From Candidatus Omnitrophota bacterium (GTDB taxonomy: Bacteria > Omnitrophota > Gorgyraeia > Gygaellales > Profunditerraquicolaceae): a stretch of 34,985 bases of DNA. The number at the start of each line of letters is the position of its first letter. The stretch's first letter is position 1. Below, piece after piece: positions 8,611 through 16,979 of this stretch. The notes beneath the pieces were generated by a model. It saw only the letters and a program-made list of their open reading frames with translations. It had not been told where the DNA came from and ran no database searches. The position numbers were made by a program, and so were the translations under genes. The stretch lies in NCBI GenBank assembly GCA_026387265.1, contig JAPLLZ010000030.1, forward strand, positions 1 to 34,985, read 5' to 3'.

Positions 8611-9737
8611 ATGCATAAGAAGATTAGTTTTGCGCGAAGATCTTCTATCTTAAAGATATTTTTTATAGTCTGAAACAGTTTCATGAAATTATAGTATTAC
8701 AGCGGTTCCCTTTCTGGTATGAAACATACGATCAGCATACTAAAAAACTGGAAAAAGCGGTAACCGATTATTTGCAAGTTAAATACGGGATTGTTACTCA
8801 CTGCTGTACTCTGGCGCTGCATTTAGCTTGCGCAACTTTGGGCCTTAAAGAAGGGGATGAAGTAATTTGTACCGATTTCAGCTGGGTGGCTACCGCTTAT
8901 GCAATAAGTTATACAGGAGCCAAGCCAGTATTTGTAGATATTGACCCGGATTCCTGGTGTATTGATCCGCAGGCAATAGAAAAAGCAATTACTACTAAAA
9001 CTAAAGCGATTATGTTGGTACATTGTTTTGGGCATCCTGCTCAGATGGATGAAATTATGCAAATCGCCAACAAACATAATTTAAAAGTGATCGAAGACGC
9101 CGCACCATCTTTGGGAGCGGAATTTAAAGGGCAAAAAACCGGCACCTTCGGAGATATCGGATGTTTCAGTTTTCAGGGTGCTAAGATTGCCGTTAGCGGA
9201 GAAGGTGGAATTTTTGTGACGAATAATAAGGATCTTTATAAGAAGGCTTTATTACTGTCTTCAATGGGCAGGACGGATTCACAGGCAGTATTCTGGTCGG
9301 ATATGCTGGGATATCAGTATACGATTGCCAATCTTACCGCGGCGTTGGCCTTAGCTCAGGTAGAAAGAATTGAAGAATTGGTGGCTAAGAAAAGAGAGAT
9401 ATTTAGCTGGTATTATGAACGGCTAAAAAATATTAAAGGAATAAAAATTATTAAAGAAAAGAAGGATTGTAAAAGTAATTATTGTTATCCTTCAATTCTT
9501 TTGCAGGAGAGTGTAAAAGTGTCTCGTGATGAGGTGCTAGAAAAGTTAAAGGCCCTGAATATTCATTGCCGCCCGGGATTTCCGCGGATGAGCCGTTTCC
9601 CGGTATTTGAGGCAAGATTCCCGAATCCGGAAGCGGAAAAAGTGGAAAAAAGAGGGATTTCTTTGGCCGCTGCCGGAAATTTAACGCAAAAAGATGTTCA
9701 TTTTGTTTGTGATTCTTTATTAGAGATAATTAAATAG
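8611..9737 (+). CDS. DegT/DnrJ/EryC1 aminotransferase with apparent 5' frameshift
   Basis: From 8772 the frame encodes 321 residues of a DegT-type sugar aminotransferase: CTLALHLACATLGLKEGDEV, IEDAAPSLGAEFKGQKTG, the PLP lysine in CFSFQGAKIAVSGEGG, and SSMGRTDS. The conserved reading continues upstream in the same frame to 8628 (KIFYLKDIFYSLKQF, then RFPFWYETYDQHTKKLEKA) but contains no ATG/GTG/TTG before 8772, and TTG 8772 has no ribosome binding site. An ATG at 8611 with AAGGA 9 nt upstream begins MHKKISFAR in another frame and stops at 8671-8673. A single missing base near 8635-8637 would join MHKKISFAR to KIFYLKD and give a normal N-terminus. So this is either a recent frameshift mutation or a sequence error; no slippery heptamer is visible. 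Confidence 0.8.
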
Positions 9738-9745
9738 TTTTAAAA

Positions 9746-10678
9746 ATGAAAAATAAAAAAATCGCTATTCTTGGAGCAAGCAGCCATATCGCTAAAGGGT
9801 TGATCTTTAATTTTATGCACAGTGAGGGTTTTGAATTATTCCTCTTTGCCCGGTTTCCGGAAAAGGTGAAGAAATTTCTCAAAGAAAATAATTTAGCGTC
9901 AAAATACCACATTTATAAATTTGAACGCTTCTTTAGCGGTAAATACGACGTAGTAATTAATTGTGTTGGTTTGGGGACTCCGATCAAGGTAAAACAAGCC
10001 AGCGGGCAGGTTTTTAAGTTAACGGAAGACTTTGATAATTTAAGCTTAGCTTATTTATTGGCTCATCCAAAGGTTTTATATATTAATTTCAGTAGTGGAG
10101 CGGCTTACTGCAGTAGTTTTAATCAAAAGGTGAATCGTAATTCTAAGCTGAGTATATCGGTAAGTAATATCAAGCCGGAAAACTATTATGGAATTGCTAA
10201 AATATATTCAGAAGCCAAGCACCGCGCTTTAGATAAATTAAAAATCGTGGACATCAGGATTTTCTCTTATTTTAGTCGTTTTATTGATTTAGAGGGCGGT
10301 TATTTCATCACGGATATGTTAAGGAGCCTGAAAAAAAAGGATACTTTTATTACCAGCCATCATGATTTTGTCCGGGATTTTCTTTCACCACAGGATTTAT
10401 TTAATTTGATTTATTTAATTATCAGGAGCAAGCCATTTAACGGGGCGATCGATGCGTATAGCTCGGCTCCGATCAGTAAATTTAAACTGCTGGACTATTT
10501 TGTCAAACACCATTCTTTAAAATATGTTTTTGACCGGGATTTTAAGTTTTGGCCTACCGGCGGCAAAAGCCTGTATTATTCCAGTTCTAAAAAAGCGGCA
10601 AGCTTAGGGTACAAACCGAAATTTTCTTCGTTAAAAACAGTAGTTACGGAGTCCGAATATATCCTTAAAGGAAATTAA
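9746..10678 (+). CDS. NAD(P)-dependent sugar epimerase/reductase (extended SDR)
   Basis: A 310-residue SDR-type protein. The N-terminal nucleotide-binding motif is KIAILGASSHIAKGLI (Gly-Ala-Ser-x-x-x-Ala variant of GxxGxxG), followed by VINCVGLGTPIK, INFSSGAAYCSS (the catalytic Ser/Thr region) and YYGIAKIYSE, the Tyr-x-x-x-Lys pair. C-terminal HHDFVRDFLSPQDL is typical of sugar-nucleotide epimerases and reductases. It sits 8 nt after the DegT gene and overlaps rfbH by one base (TAATG). The likely job is the final keto-reduction or epimerisation of the CDP-dideoxy or branched sugar. It is shorter than RmlD/GalE relatives and poorly conserved beyond the motifs, so the exact reaction is open. 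Confidence 0.8.
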   Translation: MKNKKIAILGASSHIAKGLIFNFMHSEGFELFLFARFPEKVKKFLKENNLASKYHIYKFERFFSGKYDVVINCVGLGTPIKVKQASGQVFKLTEDFDNLSLAYLLAHPKVLYINFSSGAAYCSSFNQKVNRNSKLSISVSNIKPENYYGIAKIYSEAKHRALDKLKIVDIRIFSYFSRFIDLEGGYFITDMLRSLKKKDTFITSHHDFVRDFLSPQDLFNLIYLIIRSKPFNGAIDAYSSAPISKFKLLDYFVKHHSLKYVFDRDFKFWPTGGKSLYYSSSKKAASLGYKPKFSSLKTVVTESEYILKGN

Positions 10679-11988
10679 TGGATAAACAAGCCAGGATTAG
10701 AAAAAAAATATTAAAGCAGGTAGAAAATTACTATCGGGTTCAAAAGAAAAATAAGTTTATTCCTGGTACAACTTATATTCCTTATGCCGGACGAGTTTAT
10801 GACGAAAATGAGCTGTCTTTTTTAGTGGATGCATCATTAGATTTCTGGTTAACTAGCGGCAGGTATGCCGCAGAGTTTGAAAAGAAGCTGGCAAGTTTTT
10901 TAAATGTAAAAAGTTGTCTTTTAACTAATTCCGGTTCATCTGCTAATTTGTTGGCGGTTACTGCTTTGACCTCATCGTTGTTAAAGAGCAGGCAACTTAA
11001 GCCCGGGGATGAAGTAATTACTACTGCCTGCGGTTTTCCCACCACCTTGAATCCTATTTTACAGAATAACCTTCGACCAGTGTTTATCGATGTTCAGGTG
11101 GGAACTTATAATATACGGGCTGAATTGATTGAAAAAGCGCTAACTAAGAAAACTAAGGCGATAATCGTTGCCCATACCCTGGGTAATCCTGTAAATATCG
11201 AGTTAATTTTAAAACTTGCCAGAAAATATAACCTCTGGTTTATCGAGGATAACTGCGATGCTTTAGGTTCAAAATATAAAGGCAAATATACCGGTTCTTT
11301 TGGGGATTTGGCTACCGGCAGTTTTTATCCACCACATCATATTACCATGGGTGAGGGAGGTGCGGTTTTAACTAGCAATCCTTTGCTGCGGCGGATAGTT
11401 ACTTCTTTGCGTGATTGGGGCAGGGATTGTTATTGTGACTCAGGCAAAGATGATACTTGTAGAAAAAGGTTTTCACAGCAATTCGGAGATTTACCTTATG
11501 GATATGATCACAAGTATGTTTATTCGCATCTGGGTTACAATCTTAAGGTAACCGATATGCAGGCAGCGGTAGGAGTGGCACAATTGGCAAAATTGCCGGG
11601 ATTTATTAAAGCCCGCAGAAGAAACTTCTTATTTCTCAAAAAACATCTTCAGGCTTATCCAGAACATCTGATATTACCGCAACCGCAAGCACAGGCAGAT
11701 CCCAGCTGGTTTGGTTTTCCGATCATGGTTAGACAAGATGCTCCTTTTAGCAGGAATAATTTGGTCAATTATCTGGAGCAGAATAAAATCGCTACGCGTA
11801 TGCTTTTCGGGGGGAATTTGACGAAGCAGCCGGCTTATAAAGATGCCCGGTATAGGATTTATAGGTCATTGCCGAATACCGATTTGGTGATGAATAACCT
11901 TTTTTGGATCGGGATTTACCCTGGGCTTGATCAAGCCAGATTAAGGTATGTGAAAAATACGCTGATTAACTTCTTAAAAAACATATGA
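10678..11988 (+). CDS. rfbH: CDP-4-keto-6-deoxy-D-glucose 3-dehydrase (E1, RfbH/DdhC)
   Basis: A 436-residue coenzyme-B6, iron-sulfur dehydrase that removes the C3 hydroxyl of CDP-4-keto-6-deoxyglucose. It has the DegT fold, but the usual PLP-binding lysine is replaced: FYPPHHITMGEGG has His220 at the lysine position, the hallmark of E1. The four [2Fe-2S] cysteines fit the C-x57-C-x-C-x7-C pattern exactly: Cys193 (DNCDALG), Cys251, Cys253 (DCYCDSG) and Cys261 (DTCRKRF). This makes the assignment nearly certain. The partner reductase (E3, ferredoxin-type flavoprotein) is not in the window and must come from elsewhere. Stop overlaps the next start (ATGA). Confidence 0.97.
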   Translation: MDKQARIRKKILKQVENYYRVQKKNKFIPGTTYIPYAGRVYDENELSFLVDASLDFWLTSGRYAAEFEKKLASFLNVKSCLLTNSGSSANLLAVTALTSSLLKSRQLKPGDEVITTACGFPTTLNPILQNNLRPVFIDVQVGTYNIRAELIEKALTKKTKAIIVAHTLGNPVNIELILKLARKYNLWFIEDNCDALGSKYKGKYTGSFGDLATGSFYPPHHITMGEGGAVLTSNPLLRRIVTSLRDWGRDCYCDSGKDDTCRKRFSQQFGDLPYGYDHKYVYSHLGYNLKVTDMQAAVGVAQLAKLPGFIKARRRNFLFLKKHLQAYPEHLILPQPQAQADPSWFGFPIMVRQDAPFSRNNLVNYLEQNKIATRMLFGGNLTKQPAYKDARYRIYRSLPNTDLVMNNLFWIGIYPGLDQARLRYVKNTLINFLKNI

Positions 11989-12692
11989 AGCTTTCCATAC
12001 TCTTGCTTTGTTTAAACGAAAAAGCCACGATTGCCAAGGCTATTGAACAAGCCAAACAAATCACTATTGATAAAGAAATAATTGTGATTGATAATTATTC
12101 TACTGACGGCAGCCGTGAACTATTAAAAGCTTACCAGCAGGATAAGCAGGTCAGAGTAGTCCTGCATGAGAAAAATATGGGACCCGGATTTTCTATGCGC
12201 GAGGGGATTTCTTTGTCGCAAGGTGAGTATTTTTATGCTCCGGGCGGGGATTTAGAATATGAGATGAACGATGTATATAAAATGTTTGAGAAGTTAATAA
12301 ACGAAAAGCAGGATGGGGTTTTTGGTTCAAGACTGCTAGTTAAACAAGGAGTATCTAAGCTGGCTTTGATCAGGGAGAGGCCGTATTGGCTAGGCACAAT
12401 GATTGCCACTTTTTTGATAAATTTATTATACGGTAGGCATTTTACGGATATTATTGCTACTAAATTGATTAAGACTAATATCCTCCAAGGGTTGCGTTGC
12501 CAGGCCAGTAATCAGTCTTTCGAGTTCGAAATGGTCAGTATGATCTGTAAGAACAGGTTTAGGATCGCTGAGGTGCCGGTTGGGTATAAGCCTCGTACGC
12601 ACAAAGAAGGTAAAACAATTAAAGTCCTGGATATGCTACCGGCGATCTTAGTTATATTGAAGATTAAGTTTTTTGCCCGGCTTAATAAGTAA
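11985..12692 (+). CDS. Glycosyltransferase family 2
   Basis: A 235-residue GT-A fold transferase without a predicted transmembrane tail. LSILLLCLNEKATIAKAI is the N-terminal strand, IIVIDNYSTDGS the nucleotide-binding Asp region, FSMREGISLSQGEYFYAPGGDLEYE the place of the DxD-like motif (here GGDLE), and IAEVPVGYKPRTHKEGKTI the C-terminal segment characteristic of dolichyl-phosphate mannose synthase-like GT2s. Those proteins make polyprenyl-phosphate sugars or add sugars to lipid-linked glycans at the cytoplasmic membrane. Coupled to rfbH by a 4-nt overlap; donor and acceptor unknown. Confidence 0.88.
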   Translation: MKLSILLLCLNEKATIAKAIEQAKQITIDKEIIVIDNYSTDGSRELLKAYQQDKQVRVVLHEKNMGPGFSMREGISLSQGEYFYAPGGDLEYEMNDVYKMFEKLINEKQDGVFGSRLLVKQGVSKLALIRERPYWLGTMIATFLINLLYGRHFTDIIATKLIKTNILQGLRCQASNQSFEFEMVSMICKNRFRIAEVPVGYKPRTHKEGKTIKVLDMLPAILVILKIKFFARLNK

Positions 12693-12754
12693 AAGTATTC
12701 TAAAAAAGGCGGAATAGGCGCAAAGATATAGTTAATTTTAAAAAGGAGTAATCG

Positions 12755-13576
12755 GTGGCGCAGACAATCAGTATAATCACTAATACCAAGAATGAAGAAG
12801 GTGCGTTGCCAAAATTTTTTCAACAGCATGCCTGGGCGGATGAAATATTAGTGATGGATTCATTCAGCACCGACGCGACTATAGATATATGTAAAAAATT
12901 CGGGCATAGATTCTACCAGGCAGAGCTTACCGGTAACACCAATAGCCGCCATAATTTAGCCTTGACGCTGTTTAAATGTGATTGGGCTTTTTTTCTTGAT
13001 CCGGATGAGTTTATTTCCGATGAATTAAAACAGCAAATTCGCGAAATTTTATCGGCAGCTGATGATAAATATGCCGCTTATGAATTCCCGCGGATTAATT
13101 TTTTTATGGATCGGCCCTTGTATCATGGCGGATGGAGCGGCAATACTTTAAGGTTTTTTAGGAAGAATAGCGTTAAGTTTGATGGTGACGCATACCATGA
13201 CCGGCCGGTAGTTAAAGGCCGGATTGGGCACTTAAGTGGCGTTGCTTATCATTATCCTAATCCCAATATTTACTGGATTACTCAGAAGTTTAATTACATC
13301 AGTGAATTTGACCTAAAAGGGTATTATAATAAATTCGGCGTGCTATCAGAAAGAAAATTTAAATGGCTGCTTTTAACTAAGCCGCTTAAAATTTTTTGGA
13401 AGGGGTATGTTAAAAAGAAAGGATATAAAGACGGTTTGCATGGTTTTATCTATGCGGCGTTGATTTGGGCGTTTGATATTATGCGTATTTGTAAATACGG
13501 TGAGAAATATCTGGTTAAAAATCCGAATATACTTGCGGAAGATAAGCTGGCCGATCCCTGGGCGTGCCGTAAATAA
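12755..13576 (+). CDS. WaaE/KdtX-like glycosyltransferase family 2
   Basis: A 273-residue GT2 protein. ITNTKNEEGALPKFFQQHAWADEILVMDSFSTD and FFLDPDEF (DxD-like) follow the pattern of WaaE/KdtX LPS-core glucosyltransferases; the C-terminal KGYVKKKGYKDGLHGFIYA is also typical of that group. It resembles the protein encoded at 21413, so the two are probably paralogues adding core or outer-core residues. The start is GTG at 12755 with AAGGAG at 12743-12748 upstream. The 62-nt gap before it holds no recognisable element beyond this ribosome binding site. Confidence 0.87.
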   Translation: MAQTISIITNTKNEEGALPKFFQQHAWADEILVMDSFSTDATIDICKKFGHRFYQAELTGNTNSRHNLALTLFKCDWAFFLDPDEFISDELKQQIREILSAADDKYAAYEFPRINFFMDRPLYHGGWSGNTLRFFRKNSVKFDGDAYHDRPVVKGRIGHLSGVAYHYPNPNIYWITQKFNYISEFDLKGYYNKFGVLSERKFKWLLLTKPLKIFWKGYVKKKGYKDGLHGFIYAALIWAFDIMRICKYGEKYLVKNPNILAEDKLADPWACRK

Positions 13577-13598
13577 TCTAAGTTAAGAAAGGTTTTTT

Positions 13599-14303
13599 AT
13601 GGAAGACAGTTTCTTTATTAATCATCCTATTTTTTTAAAATATAAGCGCCGATTTGATTGGCGCAGTTTTAAGCGCAAGCCGTTTATTAAGAAAGCATTG
13701 CTTAATGAACGGATTATCGAAATCCCTTTTGCCATTAATGCTTTAGCTGGAATGGCCAGGGACAGCAAAATTCTAGACCTAGGTTGTATGGAAAGCGTCC
13801 TGCCGTTATTTCTTTCCGGTTTAGGTTTTCAGGTCACGGGTTTTGATTTTCGCCGCTACCCATACCAAGCGCCCAATTTTAAATTTGTCCAGGGCAGTAT
13901 TTTAGATTTGCCTTTTTCCAAGGGTTTTTTTAATGCGATAACCTGTGTTTCTACTATTGAGCATATCGGAATTGGTTTTTATAGCGACCCTAAGGAGAAT
14001 ATGTCTTCGGATGTTAAGGCAATGTTAGAAATTAGGAGAGTTTTAAAACCGGCAGGGTTGCTTATTTTAACTGTTCCCTTCGGTAGGGCTTTGATCAATA
14101 ACCAGCAGCGGATTTATGATAAGCAGGGCTTGGATAGGTTAATGGACGGTTTTTCGGTGAATACAATTAAGTTTTTTAAGAACCATCAGGTTTCCAGCGG
14201 AAACAATTATTGGGAAGAAATTTCTTTGCAGCAGGCTGCATCTGCCAGCTATACCAGCGGTACGGAATGTATTTGTTGTTTAAGCGCTTTAAGGATTAAT
14301 TAA
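13599..14303 (+). CDS. Class I SAM-dependent methyltransferase
   Basis: A 234-residue protein with a Rossmann methyltransferase core. Motif I is ILDLGCMESVLPLFL, motif II is VTGFDFRRYP, then VQGSILDLPFSKGFFNAITCVSTIEHIG (motifs III/IV) and EIRRVLKPAGLLILTVPFG (motif VI). The N-terminal ~45 residues are basic. It probably methylates a sugar of the glycan or a terminal residue, judging only by its location between glycosyltransferase and deacetylase genes. AAGAAAGG lies upstream of the ATG; the deacetylase gene follows after 4 nt. Confidence 0.87.
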   Translation: MEDSFFINHPIFLKYKRRFDWRSFKRKPFIKKALLNERIIEIPFAINALAGMARDSKILDLGCMESVLPLFLSGLGFQVTGFDFRRYPYQAPNFKFVQGSILDLPFSKGFFNAITCVSTIEHIGIGFYSDPKENMSSDVKAMLEIRRVLKPAGLLILTVPFGRALINNQQRIYDKQGLDRLMDGFSVNTIKFFKNHQVSSGNNYWEEISLQQAASASYTSGTECICCLSALRIN

Positions 14304-14307
14304 GCCG

Positions 14308-15096
14308 ATGAAAAAAATATTGCTATCCTTTTCTTTATTTATCTTATCTCTGATAATTTTTTACTTTTTCTGGTTTTCTCCAAAATATACCGTGCCTATT
14401 TTGATGTATCACAACATTGGCTATGAAAAGGGCAGTTTCTATGTAAGCCCTGAAAATTTTGCTAAACAGATGGAGTATATTAAGAAAAATGGCTATGAAG
14501 TCATTACTCTGAATGAGTTGGTTACAAACATAAGAGGCAAAAAACCTTTTAAGAGAAATAAAGTAGTGATTACTTTTGATGATGGCTATAGGGATAATTA
14601 TGAATATGCTTTTGGAATTTTGAAAAAGTTTAGTTTTCCTGCCACTATATTTATTATATCGGATTTCGTAGGCAAGGATTTTACCAGTGGAAAAGAATTT
14701 TTGAATTGGGAGCAGATTATTTTGATGTCTCAGGATAAAATTTCATTTGGTGCGCATACTAAAACGCATTTTAATTTTGGTAGTCAAATGGATAGCTTGG
14801 CGGCGCAAGAGGAAATTGCAGGTTCGAAGAAAGCAATTGAGGAAAAAACAAAATTACCGGTTGATTATTTTTGTTATCCTTCCGGAGGATTTAACGAGAA
14901 AGCAAAAGAACTAGTCAAGCAGGCAGGCTTTAAGGGGGCTTGTTCGACTAACCGCGGGTTTGCTAAATTTAATTCGGATGAATATGAGCTTAAAAGAATC
15001 AAAGTAACTAATTCTGATATGACCAAACCGTTTAGTTTTTATGTTAAACTTTCCGGTTTTTATAATGTTTTTAAGCGCAGCAGAAATTCGTATTAA
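14308..15096 (+). CDS. Membrane-anchored polysaccharide deacetylase (NodB homology, CE4)
   Basis: 262 residues. A lysine-initiated hydrophobic stretch (about residues 4-24) looks like an uncleaved signal anchor, putting the enzyme in the periplasm. The NodB domain follows: VPILMYHNIG, then VITFDDGY with the catalytic/metal Asp pair (Asp91-Asp92), PATIFIISDFVG, the metal-binding His150-x-x-x-His154 (HTKTH), and CYPSGGFNEKA. Such enzymes remove N-acetyl groups from polysaccharides or lipid-linked glycans. The context suggests modification of the glycan made by this locus. Confidence 0.9.
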   Translation: MKKILLSFSLFILSLIIFYFFWFSPKYTVPILMYHNIGYEKGSFYVSPENFAKQMEYIKKNGYEVITLNELVTNIRGKKPFKRNKVVITFDDGYRDNYEYAFGILKKFSFPATIFIISDFVGKDFTSGKEFLNWEQIILMSQDKISFGAHTKTHFNFGSQMDSLAAQEEIAGSKKAIEEKTKLPVDYFCYPSGGFNEKAKELVKQAGFKGACSTNRGFAKFNSDEYELKRIKVTNSDMTKPFSFYVKLSGFYNVFKRSRNSY

Positions 15097-15123
15097 TTTA
15101 ACTGCTTAAGAAGGAGTATTTTG

Positions 15124-16362
15124 ATGCAGAGGTTCATTAAGTTAATGGAAAAAATAAATTATTGGGCGATAATTTCGCTGCCGTTTTCAGTGGCAATTGC
15201 CCCGGCTATTTCTAATACTGTTGTCGGAATAATGATTGGTTCGTTTTTGATTGAAAAAATATTAAAGAGAGAGAGGCTTTGCTCTTTTTCTTGGGCTCTT
15301 GTGATTTTTGGAGTATTTATGTTGATTGGTGCATGCTCTTTTATAAACTCCGTTGACTACGGCAATAGCTTAAAAGGTATGTTTAAATTATTAAAATATT
15401 TGATGATTTTTATGGTTTGCAGTCAAAATATTAAAGACCGGGAGCATTTTTGGAAAATAGGCGTTTGTAGTGCTTGTGCTATTTCGCTTATTGGTATTGA
15501 TGCGCTTTGGCAGATATTCTCAGGGAAGGATTTTATCCGGGGAAACGCTCTGCAGGGAGTGATTGGCTTGGTGCGGGCAACTGCTTCTTTCCCGGGCTGC
15601 AATGCTATGGGTATTTATCTTACTGCTTTAACTCCTTTAGCGGCTGGATTAGTACTATTTTCCCAACAGTTAAAAAGTAAGATTCTTTTTTCTATTGCAG
15701 CTTTAATCGGATGTATCGGTGTTTATCTTTCTTTATCACGGGGAGCCGGTTTAGGGCTTTTTATAAGTATATTATTTTTAAGTTTAATCCGAAAAAATAA
15801 AATCATAATTAGCGGGCTTGTTTTATTGCTTGTTGTTTATCCTTTTATTATGCCTAAAAATATTAAAGAATGGGTAAAAACCGTGGATAATAATCCATTA
15901 GCGGTAATTGTTGATCCAGTCAGAATGTGCATTTTTGAAAACTCGGTAAATATGATAAAAAATCACCCTTTTGTGGGAGTGGGTATTAATACTTTTTCCA
16001 AGAACTATGGTAAATACAGAACTCCATCCGTCGAAGCCAGGTTTAAGACCTCGGCTACTATTTATGCGCATAATAACTTTTTACAGATGGCCGGAGAGAC
16101 GGGGCTTTTGGGGTTGGGGGTATTTTTAATCTTTTTGTTTTTTGTGCTTAAGTCGGCCTGGTTTGCTTTTAAGAAAAATGCAGATTGGTTTTTACGTGCT
16201 TTTTCTATATCTTGTTTTGCGGCGATTATCGCTTATCTTATCAATGGTTTAACTGAAACCAGCCTTTATCATTCTAGATTGGTAATGATTTTTTGGTTTC
16301 TCGTGGGGCTAGCTTTAGCTTTAGGAAAAATTTCAAATAGCGGATTTGAAAAAAATAGATAG
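15124..16362 (+). CDS. O-antigen ligase / Wzy family membrane protein
   Basis: A 412-residue integral membrane protein with about ten to twelve hydrophobic helices. The conserved periplasmic loop is present: NHPFVGVGINTF, then IYAHNNFLQMAGETGLLGLG, with the His-Asn-x-x-Leu-Gln and Glu-Thr-Gly features of the Wzy_C/WaaL-type domain. LSRGAGLGLF lies in the middle. ATG 15124 is preferred over the in-frame TTG at 15121 because AAGGAG (15111-15116) is 7 nt from the ATG. It resembles the truncated product at the left edge of the window. It joins or polymerises lipid-linked glycan in the periplasm; ligase or polymerase cannot be distinguished. Confidence 0.88.
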   Translation: MQRFIKLMEKINYWAIISLPFSVAIAPAISNTVVGIMIGSFLIEKILKRERLCSFSWALVIFGVFMLIGACSFINSVDYGNSLKGMFKLLKYLMIFMVCSQNIKDREHFWKIGVCSACAISLIGIDALWQIFSGKDFIRGNALQGVIGLVRATASFPGCNAMGIYLTALTPLAAGLVLFSQQLKSKILFSIAALIGCIGVYLSLSRGAGLGLFISILFLSLIRKNKIIISGLVLLLVVYPFIMPKNIKEWVKTVDNNPLAVIVDPVRMCIFENSVNMIKNHPFVGVGINTFSKNYGKYRTPSVEARFKTSATIYAHNNFLQMAGETGLLGLGVFLIFLFFVLKSAWFAFKKNADWFLRAFSISCFAAIIAYLINGLTETSLYHSRLVMIFWFLVGLALALGKISNSGFEKNR

Positions 16363-16373
16363 GAGCCATCAAG

Positions 16374-16979
16374 ATGATTTCTATTATTTTACCGGTTTTT
16401 AATCAAGATAAAATTATTGAAACAGCAGTAAATAGGATTAACGCTTTGCCTGTTGAAAAAGAAATTATTGTGGTTAACGATTGTTCGCTTGACAATACCG
16501 CCGCAGTTTTAAGGGGGATTGTTTTGAACAATTTGAAAGTAATTCACCATGTTAGCTGTCGGGGTAAGGCGGCGGCGATACGTACCGGGATGGAAAATGC
16601 TAGCGGCGAATTAGTTATTCTTCAGAACGGTAACCTAAATTGCAATCCCAGTGATTACCTTAAGCTTTTAGAGGCTTTTAATAATTCAGGGGCAGATATG
16701 GTTTTGGGCGCACGTTTTAGCAAAATGTCGCAAGGAATATTGGTTCCGAAAACCAAAAGTTATTTTTTAACATATTTTCTAAATTTTTTGTTTGGCGTTA
16801 GGCTGCATGATTGGTTTACGCATTGTCAACTTATACGCAGAGAAAGTTTTTTGGGTATAGTTTCCGGGCTTAAAAGTGCAGATACGCTTTTTGAAATTTT
16901 AACTAAAGCAATCCAGAAAAAAATGCGCATAATCGAAGTGCCTATTTCCTATGGTCAAGAAAATACTTGTCATTCGTAA
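16374..16979 (+). CDS. Glycosyltransferase family 2, short C-terminus
   Basis: A 201-residue GT-A fold protein: ISIILPVFNQDKIIETAVNRIN, IIVVNDCSLDNT (nucleotide-binding Asp), CRGKAAAIRTGMENASGELVILQNGNL, and IIEVPISYG near the end. It is of the DPM1/polyprenyl-phosphate glycosyltransferase type. Relative to the GT2 encoded at 11985, the sequence stops just after the VPxxY motif, so the usual ArgThr-x-x-Glu-Gly-Lys tail is absent. The last 29 nt overlap the next gene in another frame. The position of the acidic DxD (here QNGNL) looks degraded, so activity is uncertain. AGGAG precedes the start. Confidence 0.8.
   Translation: MISIILPVFNQDKIIETAVNRINALPVEKEIIVVNDCSLDNTAAVLRGIVLNNLKVIHHVSCRGKAAAIRTGMENASGELVILQNGNLNCNPSDYLKLLEAFNNSGADMVLGARFSKMSQGILVPKTKSYFLTYFLNFLFGVRLHDWFTHCQLIRRESFLGIVSGLKSADTLFEILTKAIQKKMRIIEVPISYGQENTCHS

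Noticed and set aside
8625-8680. Programmed -1 frameshift in the DegT gene
   Set aside because: No slippery heptamer or downstream stimulatory structure is evident near the required shift point; mutation or sequence error is simpler.
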